Shown in pieces: positions 26,738 to 40,577 of a DNA stretch of 64,000 nt. Both the position numbers and the translations under genes were made by a program. Source of the stretch: Linum tenue (Eukaryota; Streptophyta; Magnoliopsida; Malpighiales; Linaceae); NCBI GenBank assembly GCA_946122785.1, contig CAMGYJ010000004.1, positions 19,614,150 through 19,678,149 on the forward strand. The letters are read 5' to 3'. The notes under the pieces are model-generated. The model was not told the DNA's origin. It was given only the letters and a program-made list of their open reading frames with translations, and did no database searches. The number at the start of each line of letters is the position of its first letter. Positions within the stretch are counted from its first letter, which is position 1.

Positions 26738-29266
26738 GGCTTTTACAGTTTCATAGTGTCATATCAATAAGTAATAAAAAATTATTTTTGTTAATAATAG
26801 TGGGTGTGTTACTCTTTTTCTTTCGTTCTCTCTCTCCTTTCAAGGGGTGTTATCCATCCATATCCATCCATCCATCCATCCATCCATCCATAAAATATTA
26901 TAAGCGCTTTCTCCCGGAACGCCTGCCCGCAACTTTCGCGTTATTATTTTTTTTTTTCATTTTTTCCTCCCTTTCCTTTTCCACCTTGGCTCCCTCCCTC
27001 GCTAGCGGTAGCGGTTTCCTTTATGCTTTTCCTTTATATCTTCCATGCCACGTAATCCTTCCTAAAACCGTCAGTACCCTATCCTTCCATCGTTTGTTGT
27101 TTGTTTGTTTGTTCCAGGATGGCGGTCATCTCTGCCGTCCATAAATATAACAATATTCTCCCACGGAGAACGTCTCCCTATTTTTCCGTAGATTTAGGTT
27201 TTATGATCAGTTAGAGGGAATGGATCTGGTCAGTAACCTTATGGTGAGTAATTATGAGTAACCAGCCCATATCAGCATGACATCAGCATCCTCTCTCTCC
27301 TGGAAAACCTTTAATTTTCCCCTCCTTAATCTTTGACGGATGATTTCTCACTCGTTTTAAGTCGAAATTTAATTTTTTTTGCACAGTTAGATCAGATTAA
27401 TTGTGCTTTTCAAAATGATATCCACTTTGATATATTTTTCGAACAAAAAAAATTGAGTCATTTTATACCAGTCTGTACCATATGGTATTGACTGGTATTG
27501 AAATAAGAGCATACCTATGGTTTGAAAAGCGTACCATGGTGGTATGATACAAACCAAAACTGTAGGATGATTGAATACATGATAGTAGAAGTATATTAAT
27601 TGTCATTTACGATTTTTAACATTGTATACCATAAGATACCATAAAATACCACCCCGTACCAGGGTGGTATTGTGTGGTATTTTTTTGTCTTGTAATTTGT
27701 TCACCCAGAAATTTGTAGATCCAATAGATCATGATGAACTCGTCCCTACTATGCAAACGTTTTCAAAAACTAATTAAAACGAAGAAGATACCATATGGTA
27801 TGCAGTTGGTACCGAGAGGCCAGAATTTTTTTTTCCTCAAAAAATATTGAAAATTGATCTCATTTTGTAGAGCACGATGAACTCGTTCCATCTGTGCAAA
27901 AAAAAACTAAAATCCAAGTTAAAACGAAAAAGATATGAATCAATTAAGAAAGCTAGTGTAAATAAAAATGGCTTTAATTCTCCATCCTTAGATCTGGATT
28001 TTCTAAATGAATGGTGCAGATTTGGTTATTGATGGGTGCATAACCCATGGTTATGCACCCTAACTTGAGCCATCATTGACCCCCCTCCCAAGAATGAAAT
28101 CGATTTTGGCATGCCGCTGCTATCTCCGGCGTCATTTTTCCTTCTGCACCGAACTGTCTCTTTACCACACTTCAGGATCTATATCGTGCTGCCATGGCAT
28201 ATATTCCGTTGCTTCTTTCGCTTCCGGTGGCCCCCCAATTCACTCGATTCCAAGTGCAATCTTTTCCATATAAGATACAACTGCAATCTGTGTTTGGCGA
28301 TTATCAAGCTTTGGACATGACCTTAGTATGTTCTCTTACTTCTCCAAATTATCACTTCCGTTCATATGTTGTCTTACTTTTCCAAGTCAAACTACTTTTT
28401 CGGATTAAGATGTTTATTATTGCTTATAGATTGATTTGCATGTTTATGTTACATATTTTCTGTTGTATGCTCATTGAGAAAGTACTCCATAAAAAGAAAT
28501 GTCTAAATATAAAGACTATTTTTCCGAAGATGAATCCAAATTCTTTTTTTTTTTTATCTTCCTCTCAAATAAGAACTTTGTAGATATATTTATAAATTCT
28601 TGGAAATTGGTTACATCAACATAGTAATCAATTACTTTTGGAAATAAGTATTTTTAACATCGTAATTGTAGGTTACGACTTATGAACTCATGAGTAAGAC
28701 TTATGCTATAAGAAGTTGAGAGATATAAGTCGTCCATAATCATAAGTAGAAACTAAGAATTATCCAGTCTACTAAATCTACGATTACATAATCATTACCT
28801 ATAAAAACAAATACATAACCATGAAATAAAACTGGAGTCGAAATAAATAGTCAAGGGTTGAGTGTCACAATGAGTGATTGGGCATTCCAACTAAAAAATT
28901 GATTGGCTGAATTATAAATTATGATGATAAGATGATTAAACCAGAAGTTAGAATTATTTGTATCTTGGTAGATAAACATTTTCCAAGTGTAAGTGAAAGT
29001 ATATAAAAATTGTACCAAACATTTTGTATATTGTCCACCAAAATTTAATTTTGTTCAACTATATAAACACTTCAATAGGTGAAAAATTTTATGGGTAATA
29101 TTGATATAAGTATTTAAACAATCTCATGTGAAAAATTCTATTTTGTTAGGTTGCAAGTAAACAAATATCAATATGAAGAATGAATTGAAGTTGTAGAAAA
29201 TATCCTCCAATCAAAATTTGAATATATTAGCATATATGGAATTCATGTAAAGTGAATATAAAAGCA
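26738..29266. other. Noncoding interval with microsatellite and palindromic words
   Basis: A (CATC)n microsatellite lies at about 26853-26892. 27460-27830 is dense in TACCATATGGTA-like palindromes and GGTATT/AATACC words, suggesting a degenerate MITE without clear termini. 28100-28330 is somewhat GC-richer with open frames, but I see no recognisable domain. 28600-29260 is AT-rich and runs into the Helitron terminus at 29294, so it may be the body of a non-autonomous Helitron. Confidence 0.4.
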
Positions 29267-29294
29267 CCTGCCCAAAGGGCAGGGTACAAGCTAG
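29267..29294 (+). mobile_element. 3' terminus of a non-autonomous Helitron
   Basis: A perfect 7-bp stem with 3-base loop, CCTGCCCAAAGGGCAGG (29267-29283), is followed 7 bases later by CTAG (29291-29294) and then T. A short GC-rich hairpin shortly before CTRR, with insertion at A/T, is the defining 3' end of plant Helitrons. The 5' TC end was not identified; sequence up to about 28600 may belong to it. No RPA or helicase is seen nearby. Confidence 0.7.
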
Positions 29295-29339
29295 TGTTAT
29301 TATTTATTCATTTATACATAGGGTGTTTAATAGGTTGGT

Positions 29340-29720
29340 TGATTGATCCATGGATTGGTGGATTGGATTGGTAGATCCATGGATCAAATGGGTTGGATCC
29401 AATGAATTGGTGGATAAATGGATTGGTGGATTATCCAGGAATCCAAATGACATCCTCAACCAAGGACCAATATGTAAAATGTGAAAAGTTTAGGCACTAA
29501 ATGTCATAATGAAAATTTTTAGGTAAATGATATTTTCGTTTAAAAAATTAAATTTTGGGTATCAAAATGTAAAATATAAAAAGAATAGGTACCAAACCGT
29601 AATTTGCCATTTTGATCCATGGATCAATCCATGAATCTACCAATCCAAATGAATTGGATTAAAATGAATTGGATTAGGTGGATATTTTTAATGGGTTGGT
29701 GGATTGGATTGAGAATTGCC
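29340..29720. repeat. GGATTGG-rich region
   Basis: Direct and inverted copies of GGATTGGTGGATTGG and ATCCATGGATC occur at 29340-29450 and 29610-29720, flanking a less repetitive core. The layout resembles the subterminal repeats of the hAT elements elsewhere in this window, but I could not find a matching 8-bp target duplication. A short copy of the right part recurs at 32201-32255. Confidence 0.5.
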
Positions 29721-30412
29721 ACCTCTAACTACTATCATATCTATAAATCGCTGTTATGAAATCACTATACTACTATTACAGAACCACTACTACGAAGAAT
29801 TCTCCACTATCTACGTCTTTGATCAAAACAACACCACTCCACAATCTCCTTTCTTGCCGTCGTCCTTATGATTTCTCTAGGCTACAACTAAAAAATTTAC
29901 TCAAAACAATACTACCACTACCGTTCCACCTTACTTAAGGTTATTAGTATAAATAAAAGGTTAAATACACTTGTATATCCAAAACTTTCATGATTGTGCC
30001 AATAATACCACTTATAGCCACTTCCGTCGAATTCTTTAACGGTGTCAGCTAATAAGCTGACTGGACAAACGAAAATGATGAGTTGGCGAGTTTCTCCAGC
30101 AACAATTCCACGCCGGATTAAGTTTAAAAAATAAAAAGTAAAATAAAAAATAAAAAGGAGATGAAAGGTCCCCACCAAACACACACTCCCTCCTTCCCTC
30201 AGTGATTACTCAGCTCCACCAGCCGTCGCCGCCGCTTCTTCGCCTCGTCGAACCCAAAACTCAACCATTCCTTCGCCATATGAGGGAGGCTTTGCGATTT
30301 CGAGTGCGATGCCGGCCTATCCTTGTTCTTAACACCCCAATTCTATGAATGGAACCAAAGCACGGAGCCCGCCCTTCTAATACAAAATAAACAAACTATT
30401 CATTTTTAAACA
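29671..30412. repeat. Direct repeat, copy 1
   Basis: About 740 bp, matching 32207-32975 at high identity. It includes a serine-rich open frame start (MKSLYYYYRTTTTKNS) and a GC-rich block (CCGTCGCCGCCG) that looks like a piece of a coding exon. No recognisable domain. Copy 2 contains a short extra block near 32545. Confidence 0.85.
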
Positions 30413-30667
30413 TGATTGCGGGAAGTCCTGCATGACTGTCTTTAATTGGCACTCGAAATCGCAGAGGAAGAATATATAAAACGATGCTCAAAGCACGGAG
30501 CCCGCCCTCCCAAACAACTCAACTACCACTCATGCGCATCACGTACAACGCAAACCAACCCCAACAAGATGACCCACTGCCAAGCTTAACATATAGCTAA
30601 AACTCAACTCGTGAATTCACTTGATGAAGCCAATTGCGCACCGCTTAGCACGTAAATTGCCTTCAAA

Positions 30668-30870
30668 GAGATAATTCATAGAAACCCACATTCGTCGAGA
30701 GAAAATATCGATACACGGTTTACCCGCTGTCGATGTTCCACAAAAACATTTTCGTACAACCCACATTACCCTCCGAAGAGACAAATCATAAAAACCCACA
30801 TTCGTCTAGAGCAAATATCGATACACAGTTTACCCGCTGTCGATATTCCACAAAAACATCGGCAGACAAT
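30668..30870. repeat. Tandem duplication, unit about 115 bp
   Basis: Two copies of a segment containing AAACCCACATTCGTC and GTTTACCCGCTGTCGAT, starting near 30672 and 30787. There are few differences. No coding evidence. Confidence 0.85.
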
Positions 30871-31099
30871 GGTTGGCCGAGAGCACTCGTCGGACAGTGG
30901 GTCATCATTTTCAGTTTGCGCGTAGAGAATTCACATAGCCCAGCATGAAAGCCTGTCACCTTGCCGATACCAAAAACCGATGCATGGGAAAAACCTTCTC
31001 GAAAACAGCAATCCTTTGGTTCTTCGTCCCTCTGGCTTGTCTTGATGGCACGGAACTAGTCCCTCCGCGGACCGCCATCCTTTGAATCTTTTCCCTTCC

Positions 31100-31262
31100 C
31101 TGCGCTGGCCGAGAAGTGCACTCAGCTGCGCTTGCCGAGAAGTGCACTCGACAGCGCTGGCCGAGAATGCACTCGATCTCGACCGCCTATGCAAGATTTC
31201 TTGGCCAACTGCAAAGGCTGGCCGAGTTTTCTCGACTGGGCTGGCCGAGTGCACTTGTTGGG
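31100..31262. repeat. GGCCGAG-AGTGCACTC minisatellite
   Basis: Imperfect units of about 24-25 bp, such as CTGGCCGAGAAGTGCACTC, recur around 31106, 31130 and 31157 and again in scattered form to 31258. The region is GC-rich compared with its surroundings. Confidence 0.75.
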
Positions 31263-31395
31263 GCTGAAATACGGTTTTCTCGGTTTTCCCCCACGTGTAA
31301 TCCCACATTTTTTCCCACTACCGACATTTCCTCACTCCCCTCAGCTCTCCAATGACGAGGCTAGCTCCCCCCTCGTCATTGGCATTGGCCGCCCA

Positions 31396-31742
31396 TGGTG
31401 CCAGCGGGGATGTGACGGGAAGTCTTGCACTGCATGCTTTCGAAGAGTCAATCAATATAAAGAATCAATCAATTAAACATGAATAGTTTGTTTATTTTGT
31501 ATTATAAGGGTGAGCTCCGTGCTTTGGTTCCATTTGTAGAATTGGGATGTTAAGAACAAGGATAGGCCGGCATCGCACTCGAAATCGCAAAGCCTCCCAC
31601 ATCTGGCGAAGGAATGGTGGAGTTTTCGGTTCGACGAGGCGGAGAAGCGGCGGCGACGGCTGGTGGAGCTGAGTAATCACTGAAGGAAGGAGGGAGTGTG
31701 TGTTTGGTGGGGACCTTTCATCTCCTTTTTTATTTTTTATTT
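31396..31742. repeat. Inverted copy of 32697-33044
   Basis: About 345 bp whose reverse complement matches 32697-33044, and in part 30141-30412. The arms B (31396-31742) and C (32697-33044) are separated by about 950 bp, so they could be the terminal repeats of a foldback-type element. The ends GGTGCCAGCGGGG and CCCCGCTGGCACC are symmetrical. Confidence 0.8.
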
Positions 31743-32206
31743 CACGTTTTTACGGTATTAATCACCCATACTCGGGAATAGATAGGGTGCTAACCTTATA
31801 GGGAGTTAGAACCATACTAACTAGTATTTAAATTATTTTATTTTAAATCTAATGACTACAAATTAAAAAAGGTAGATTAGTAATATGAGAGAGAAATTTT
31901 AATTTTTTATTTATTTACGTGGGAGAATTTTTTGTGATTTTAATGGATAGCGGTTACAATTTTTCCTCTCTCTCCTCCCTTCCATCACGTCTCTCTCTCC
32001 TCCTCTCCATCACAGCTCTCGGTCTCTACGTAAAAAACTACATGGAAAACATTACTACCTCTTTTTTTTTAAAGAGCATTACTATCTTCAAGTACTACTA
32101 AAAATTGTTATTATTCATGTGGGTAAAATATTACTCTTTTGTTTTAGGTGTGTAGTAGTAATTTGGTGCGTGTAGTATTGATTTTATGAGTTATTAGTAG
32201 TGGATT

Positions 32207-32975
32207 GGATTAAGTGGATATTTTTAATGGGTTGGTGGATTGGATTGAGAATTGCCACCTCTAACTACTATCGTATCTATAAATCGCTGCTATGAAATCA
32301 CTATACTACTATTACAGAACCACTACTACGAAGAATTCTCCACTATCTACGTCTTTGATCAAAACAACACCAATCCACAATCTCCTTTCTTGCGGTCGTC
32401 CTTATGATTTCTCTAGGCTACAACTAAAAAATTTACTCAAAACAATACTACCACTACCGTTCCACCTTATATAAGGTTATTAGTATAAATAAAAGGTTAA
32501 ATACACTTGTATATCCAAAACTTTCATGGTTGTGCCAATAATATCCAAATTTGACGAAATACCACTTATAGCCACTTCCGTCGAATTCTTTAACGGTGTC
32601 AGCTAATAAGCTAACTGGACAAAACGGAAATGCCGAGTTGGCGAGTTTCTCCAGCAACAATTCCACGCTGGATTAAGTTTAAAAAATAAAAAGTAAAATA
32701 AAAAATAAAAAAGGAGATGAAAGGTCCCCACCAAACACACACTCCCTCCTTCCCTCAGTGATTACTCAGCTCCACCAGCCGTCGCCGCCACTTCTCCGCC
32801 TCGTCGAACCCAAAAATCCACCATTCCTTCGCCAGATGAGGGAGGCTTTGCGATATCGAGTGCGATGTCGGCCTATCCTTGTTCGTAACACCCCAATTCT
32901 ACGAATGGAACCAAAGCACGGAGCCTGCCCTTCTAATACAAAATAAACAAACTATTCATGTTTAAACATGATTGA
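32207..32975. repeat. Direct repeat, copy 2
   Basis: The partner of 29671-30412. Immediately to its left, 31743-32206 is AT-rich, noncoding sequence. Confidence 0.85.
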
Positions 32976-33044
32976 CTCTTTATATTGATTGACTCTTCCA
33001 AAGCACGCAGTGCAGGACTTCCCGTCACATCCCCGCTGGCACCC
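32697..33044. repeat. Right arm of the inverted pair
   Basis: See 31396-31742. The arm holds the GC-rich block with GTCGCCGCCAC and the phrase GCGATATCGAGTGCGATGTC. A further 37-bp scrap of the same sequence appears alone at 33322-33358, and a reversed scrap at about 30451-30465. Confidence 0.8.
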
Positions 33045-34153
33045 AGCAACCCATCACTTCTCCCCCTTCAAGAGTCTCTGCGAGAGACAAAGACCACCAC
33101 ACACAGCTTTCTGACTCCGCACAGTGCACTGTCAGATGAATAGTAAAATTAGGTCTAAATGAGCAGTAAATTGTATCTGCGTCCATAATGTCCGGTGTTT
33201 TGAGCTATTATACTTTCAATATCTTTTCCCTCAGTTGTCTTGTTAATCTTTAGATGATAATTAATTAGGTTGTGTTTAGCAGATGAGAGAACTTACTAAT
33301 TCTCCAGGTATATATCGATCCTCTGCGATTTCGAGTGCGATGCCGGCCTATCCTTGATGATTTTTTATTATGTATAGTTTGTTTATTTTGTATAGCTTGT
33401 AAATTTAGTTTTTATAGTTTTTCTGGTTTGTCAGTCTAGTTTGTATTGTTAAAATAGTTTGTATGTTTTGTATTGTTTGTAAATCTGATTTGTATTTGTA
33501 CAAGTTTATCATCTTGTATAAATAAGGAAAAAAAGGAAGGATGAAAAAGAAGTGACGGTCAGAAAAAAAGAGAAAAAGATAAATTAAATCAATTTTTTAT
33601 AATACCAAAATTACACTTATTATTAATTAAAAATACTTCTCATTTCGTCACCATTAAATTAATGTATCTATATCTAAAGGTTAGTAAGGGACAAGATATT
33701 ATGACAACACATATTTTGTTTGTTGTTAGGGTGACAACACTAGCCTCCAACCAATAGGAAGCTAGAGTTGTAATGACTTTTTATTAGCTAAGTTGACATA
33801 GTGTAAAATCAAAAGAGGGGTATAATTGTCATTATGAAAAATATGTTTAAATAATAATAAAAAAATAATTTTTTTTTATTTTTGGCGCAAAATTTTGGTC
33901 GCCGGAATTCAGCCACCGGAATGTATTAGGACGTTTTATGTTTTCTTTATTGTGGTTTGCTTTACCGTGTTTGTGGCTTGCATTAGGGGGTATCTGCCGT
34001 GCTTTTCAAAATATTTATGGTTTGCTTTGTGTTTTCAAAATATTTATTCCATTCTACCAAAAAAAAATATTTATTCCAAAGCAGCAGCTGGAGATCATTC
34101 TCGTCGAACATCTCCTTATCCCTTATCATGTCCGCCATGGAAAATATCTTGCC
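33045..34153. other. AT-rich noncoding interval
   Basis: 33360-33520 repeats the words TTTGTATTGTTTGTA and TAGTTTGTATG. 33600-33890 is AT-rich. No gene is supported. The open frame that runs through 33938-34687 on the plus strand is the opposite strand of the OVATE-like fragment. Confidence 0.45.
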
Positions 34154-34540
34154 TTACCTTTCAGCTTCTTTGGGATAAATATTTTCCTTGTCCTTGAAAT
34201 CCTCTCTCGGATCCTCCGACCTCTTCATCACCGCGTAGCTCTCCTTCACTTTTCCTTCCACCCTGCACGTCATTACCCACTGCGAGAACCGCGACAGCCG
34301 AGCCGGCGACCCAATCTCCGCCGCCGCTGCCGCCTTCTTCCTCCTCCTCCTGCGCCCTCCACGTCTGTCCTTCCTCCAGGTCGCGCCGCCAAACTCTGTT
34401 TCTTCTTCGCCTTCATAGTCCTCCGGGCCTCCTTCACTGCTAAAGAGGCCCCCAGTGTCGACGGAGGAAGTCGAGATCCTAATCCTCGTTGTTTTCTTCT
34501 TCTCGACACGCCGTTTCGACGACGCATTCTTCGATGCCAT
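34154..34540 (-). pseudogene. OVATE family protein (OFP) gene fragment
   Basis: The minus-strand frame from ATG 34540 (MASKNASSKRRVEKKK) has an acidic patch (GGPEDYEGEEETEF), an Arg/Lys-rich nuclear-signal-like run (RRGGRRRRRKK) and then GKVKESYAVMKRSEDPREDF. The last is the start of the OVATE domain of plant OFP transcriptional repressors. After DPREDF the family motif (MxxMI..) is lost and the frame ends within 15 codons, so about three quarters of the OVATE domain is missing. The lack of continuation nearby suggests a captured or truncated fragment. The surrounding sequence is AT-rich noncoding. Confidence 0.6.
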
Positions 34541-34689
34541 CGAATTCGTCCAGGACAGTGGCGGATTGAGGATCACTGCTTGCCTGAGATTGGAGGAGAA
34601 GGATCGACGACGGCGGCAGAAGAGAGGATTGAGGAGAAGCGGTCAGGAAAGGTAGGGGAGGAGATCGAGAGCCATCTGGGAATTTAGAT

Positions 34690-35844
34690 ATTTTAATTTA
34701 ATTTAATTTAATTTTAGGTAAGTTTACCTTTATAGCATTAATGAATCCTGTTGTTAGTAGGTGTTGTTATACTATCCAGGCCCAGTTAGTAATGACTTAC
34801 TCAAGTAACTAAGAAACTCTCCTAGATCAGGAGTCCGGACTCGATTGAAAGCAGTGGTGGATACATGGATGTTTAGGAGTGTCCCGTGACACCCACAAAA
34901 TTTGGGTAAACAATTATTTAATCTTTGGTAGTAGTTTCGTATGGATACAAAAAGTATAATTAGTAATCCGCGATACCCTTAAATTTTGAAAAAAACGATT
35001 ATCCTACTTTCGGTAGTAGTTTGTGTATGATTAAAAAAATATAAGTGGTAGTTTGTGTATGATTACAAAACGTATAAGTGGTAATTTGTGTTATTCAAAA
35101 CTAACACTACTATTATTACACATATTCTTCAGGTTGCAACTAATTTCTAATTCTATTTTAAACACAATGAAGTAGTAAAAACATTATTCCTTATCCTAAC
35201 TATTTTCAAAACCTAACAATTAAACTAATTAGATTTATTCTTAATTTGAATTGATTTTATGATTACATGACAAGAGTTAAAAGAGTTTTTCAACTTTGAA
35301 TAACATCAAGAATAGAGTTAGAAATTTATTTTATTATCGAGTAGACATCAAATCTATTCTATAAAACTCTTGTTAATATTTGTACTAATCGAAAGCCAAC
35401 CCCCCCCCCCCCCCCCGGCGAAAAAGTTAAACTACTCACAAGGTAAGTTGTGAGTAGATACTTACAGAGAGAGAAAAGAGTAAAGAAAAAGGAGAAGTGA
35501 TGTCCCATTAAATTCCCAACCATCTTTAACTCTCTATCCCTCTTTCTCTCTCACATTCCTTTTTTTGTAATAGATATTGGTTAGTGATGGATTGTTTTTT
35601 TATGTACAGATATTAGTATGTAATGATAGGATATAATGATGTTCATGCGATGGATATTAGTTTGTGAAGTAATGGATATTGTGTCTTCCATCAAAACTAA
35701 ACACCCAATCAAATCCTAACGCATAAGGCTTGCAACCTTAGTTAGGGCTGCCCGCCGATGGCCTATGGGCCTTCGGCCCATGAAACAATAATATTTGTTT
35801 GTAATTAATGATGATTAGTTTAGGTGGTTCGGATATGTGTAGTT
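34690..35844. other. Noncoding interval with a transposon-like start and poly-C tract
   Basis: From 34852, CAGTGGTGGATACATGG with ACACCCACAAAATTTGGG inside resembles the start of a hAT-type element. The region runs to a run of about 18 C residues at 35399-35416. The far terminus is not recognisable. This resembles the poly-C-containing end at 1-926. From 35570 the word GATATTAGT becomes frequent and grades into the minisatellite that follows. Confidence 0.4.
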
Positions 35845-36000
35845 GGTATTAGTCTGCGATGGTCAGATATTAATCTGTTCGTCGTGGGTATTTGTCTGCG
35901 ATGATCAGATATTAATCTGTTCGTCGTGGGTATTTGTCTGCGATTGTCAGATATTAGTTTGTGTGAGGTGGGTATTAGTCTCTATGGTGAGGATATTAAT
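35845..36000. repeat. 42-bp minisatellite
   Basis: The phrase GTCTGCGATG/GTCTGCGATT recurs at 35852, 35894 and 35936, an exact 42-bp period, followed by decayed units. Each unit contains CAGATATTAATCTGTTCGTC. Noncoding. Confidence 0.85.
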
Positions 36001-36250
36001 TATGAGTTGACTAGATATTGGTCTTAGAGAATATTTGTTATAGTGAACGGATATTATTCTGGGTGGTTTGGATATTTGTTTTGTGTGGATGTGTTATCCT
36101 GACGAAGTGATGGAAAGAGAGGAGGAGACTCACATATTATTTTGTTTTTAATTTGTGGCCCACCTTTCTGTCTAACTGGATAGTGAATGGATCAGCCTTT
36201 TATTTATTTATTTTTTGACCCCTTATCTCGGTCTCTATGAGTATATAATC

Positions 36251-36964
36251 GGGTAATTAGCATAAATGGTAACAAACCTTTGCACTTAGTATAAAATGGT
36301 CACAAACCTTTAATTTGTAACAGTACGGTAACAAAACTTTGAAATTGTATAAAATGGTCACCGCTATTTAATTTATGACCGTTTTGTTTTAAGTGCAAAG
36401 GTTTGTTACCGAATCGTTACAAATTAAATGTTTGTCATGTTTTGAGGTCGGGTAGTTTGTTCGTTAAGTATATGACACTAACCACTTGAACGACATATAA
36501 GATGTCAGGTCATGTGTTCATCAACATATTTGTTTTGCCGAATAAGAATGCCCTCAGTTGACCTTTCAATTTCGATACCAAGAAAGTAAGAAAGTAGACA
36601 TAGTTTTTTCAACTAAAAAGCAGTCTGGAACCCGTTTGTGAGCTATTGAATTCTCTCATTGTCATCCTAAACAACATAATATCACTCACATACATTAACA
36701 AAACCACCATACAACTAGAGTGAATTGTAACGATGATTGAGCGTTCAAACTTTTGAAATTAATTTGTACAAAACGGTCACCAAAAGTCTAATTTGCAACG
36801 ACACGGTAACAAAAGTTTGAACTGGTATGAAATGGTCACACTATTTAATTTGTGACCATTTTGTTCTAAGTAAAAAAGTTTTGTTATCAAATGGTTACAA
36901 ATTAAAGGTTTGTGACTGTTTTGTACTAAGTGCAAAGGTTTGTGACCATTTATGCTAATTACCC
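36251..36964. mobile_element. 714-bp Mutator-like element just upstream of CRK-C
   Basis: Starts GGGTAATTAGCATAAATGG and ends with its inverse. The flanking duplication GTATATAATC is perfect (36241-36250 and 36965-36974); 9 to 10 bp is the Mutator signature. The inverted arms are about 180 bp and hold secondary repeats of AAATGGTCAC and TAATTTGTAAC. The core contains a Copia reverse-transcriptase fragment. The right end lies 249 bp before the CRK-C start codon. Confidence 0.88.
36530..36730 (-). pseudogene. Copia reverse-transcriptase fragment inside the Mutator-like element
   Basis: On the minus strand the translation shows LLMYVSDIM (the YVDD catalytic box with one Asp changed to Ser) and, further on, LSYFLGIEIERSTEGIL, a highly conserved Copia RT block. 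Stops and frame changes separate them. It resembles the equivalent part of Copia-1 (about 3420-3620) but is not the same copy. Confidence 0.7.
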
Positions 36965-37213
36965 GTATATAATCACAATTTACCTCGTGAGTAGTTTAAC
37001 TACGTTGCCCCCATCTGGCCATCTTTTTTTTTCATATCCACGAAAACTGCCGAGAAGACTCGAACCAAAGACTGAAAAAATTCCAGTCAACTTCCCGCGC
37101 CATAAGATAGTAGAGGCCACAACCATCCGCGGCGACGGAACACAGACCGCCGGCATTTCCCAACCCTTCTCCACTATCTTCAGTCTTCACCCTTCACGCT
37201 CCACGCCCTAGTC

Positions 37214-39351
<2,138 letters not shown>

Positions 39352-39816
39352 TGCTCTTTTTCCTCTTTTTATGAAGGTAGCTAAAGGGTTTGACAGAAGC
39401 TACATGTTTATAAGCATCATTTCCACATCTTACACTATTCTTTCATCATTACGAGTTTAATTTGTTGCATGAGTGTTCTCAGTCATTAGCTTGTTAATAA
39501 TAAAATGTGATCATGGACTCAGTACTCGTCATGATAGTTGATTATTGATTCAATATTCGTCATGATTAATTGTTAACTTCTCTCTCTCATGTTTAATACA
39601 AAGTGCATATGGCCTTCTCAAGTTCTTAATGATATCTCAGCTATCCAATACAAACTCTTAGATTCAACATTTATCAAAATCAAGGCTGGGAACATATAAG
39701 TTTTGATCAAATTTAACCCACTCTAACCCTGCTACCCATACCCTGCCATGTTGTCACACCCCATGTAAGCATGCTTGTCTACACGGTGCGTAAACCAAGT
39801 TATTTATTCTTTGGCC

Positions 39817-40577
39817 TCGCTTTGGGAACTCCCGACTTGTTCTTTGCCCTCCATACGCATCAAGTGGCCACTCCAACTTGAATAAGCTCAGTCCTTAAGG
39901 CTTCGGTCCTGTCTACAAGGTGTGTAAAAGCTACTCTGGTTTGATATTTCTTCCTCCAATGCATTGAGCTTGATCGTCTTGTTAGCTAAAAGCTGATCAT
40001 GGTGCTGTTTTACCAGTTGATTTGAACGCATCTCGTGTTTGTTCAGTTTACGGTATTTCAACTTTGGTTTTGTTGGGTTGGGCCGTTGTCTCATTTCGAT
40101 CGAATTTTCTTCCCTGCAGATGGTACAATTCTCCAATTGGCAACTGGGCAATTGGTTAATGTCTTGTTTTGCCTGATATAGTTTTCTCTAGTAAATTCTC
40201 AGGGGTTTTGGTTCTAGAGACGATGGGTTTTAATTGAAAAGAGAAACCGTAGCAGAAACCTTGGAGTAGAAGATATAAATATGAATTTTGAGGTGAATAG
40301 ATCCAGTTTTCAACAATCAGTCAAATTTGAGCATTACTGATGAACTGGCTCATGATGAAACCCTGGATATTAATATCTGCTTTGAATGTAAAGGATGCTG
40401 AGTTTTTTGAATTCTCAAGACAGACTTTTGAGGTGCTCATTTGTCTCCTTGTACTGTACATTAACCTGCAAAATATTATGTCAAATTATCTGAAAGTGGT
40501 ATTTCATTCATCCATGTAGCACTCTTTTCAGGGGATGGTGCCTGATGGCCAAGAAATTGCGGTCAAGAAGCTCTGAA
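39817..40577 (+). pseudogene. CRK-D: two-exon remnant of a CRK43-type gene
   Basis: 39817-39920 matches the second half of exon 1 (LGTPDLFFALHTHQVA, then a deletion, then GFGPVYK|GT). 40531-40577 matches the start of exon 2 ([14 protein letters not shown]) and ends in TGA at once. The intron between them is recognisable. Nothing of exons 3 to 5 remains before CRK-E begins 300 bp later. Confidence 0.85.

Noticed and set aside
30931..31476. Several overlapping open frames on both strands
   Set aside because: They come from a GC-rich minisatellite region, have no recognisable motif and show no consistent codon pattern.
33938..34687. 249-codon plus-strand open frame
   Set aside because: Its conserved part is the shadow of the OVATE-like minus-strand frame; the N-terminal part is AT-rich and without similarity.
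35845..36000. Regular repeats resembling a CRISPR array
   Set aside because: The units abut without unique spacers, the copies are diverged and the context is a plant genome. It is a minisatellite.
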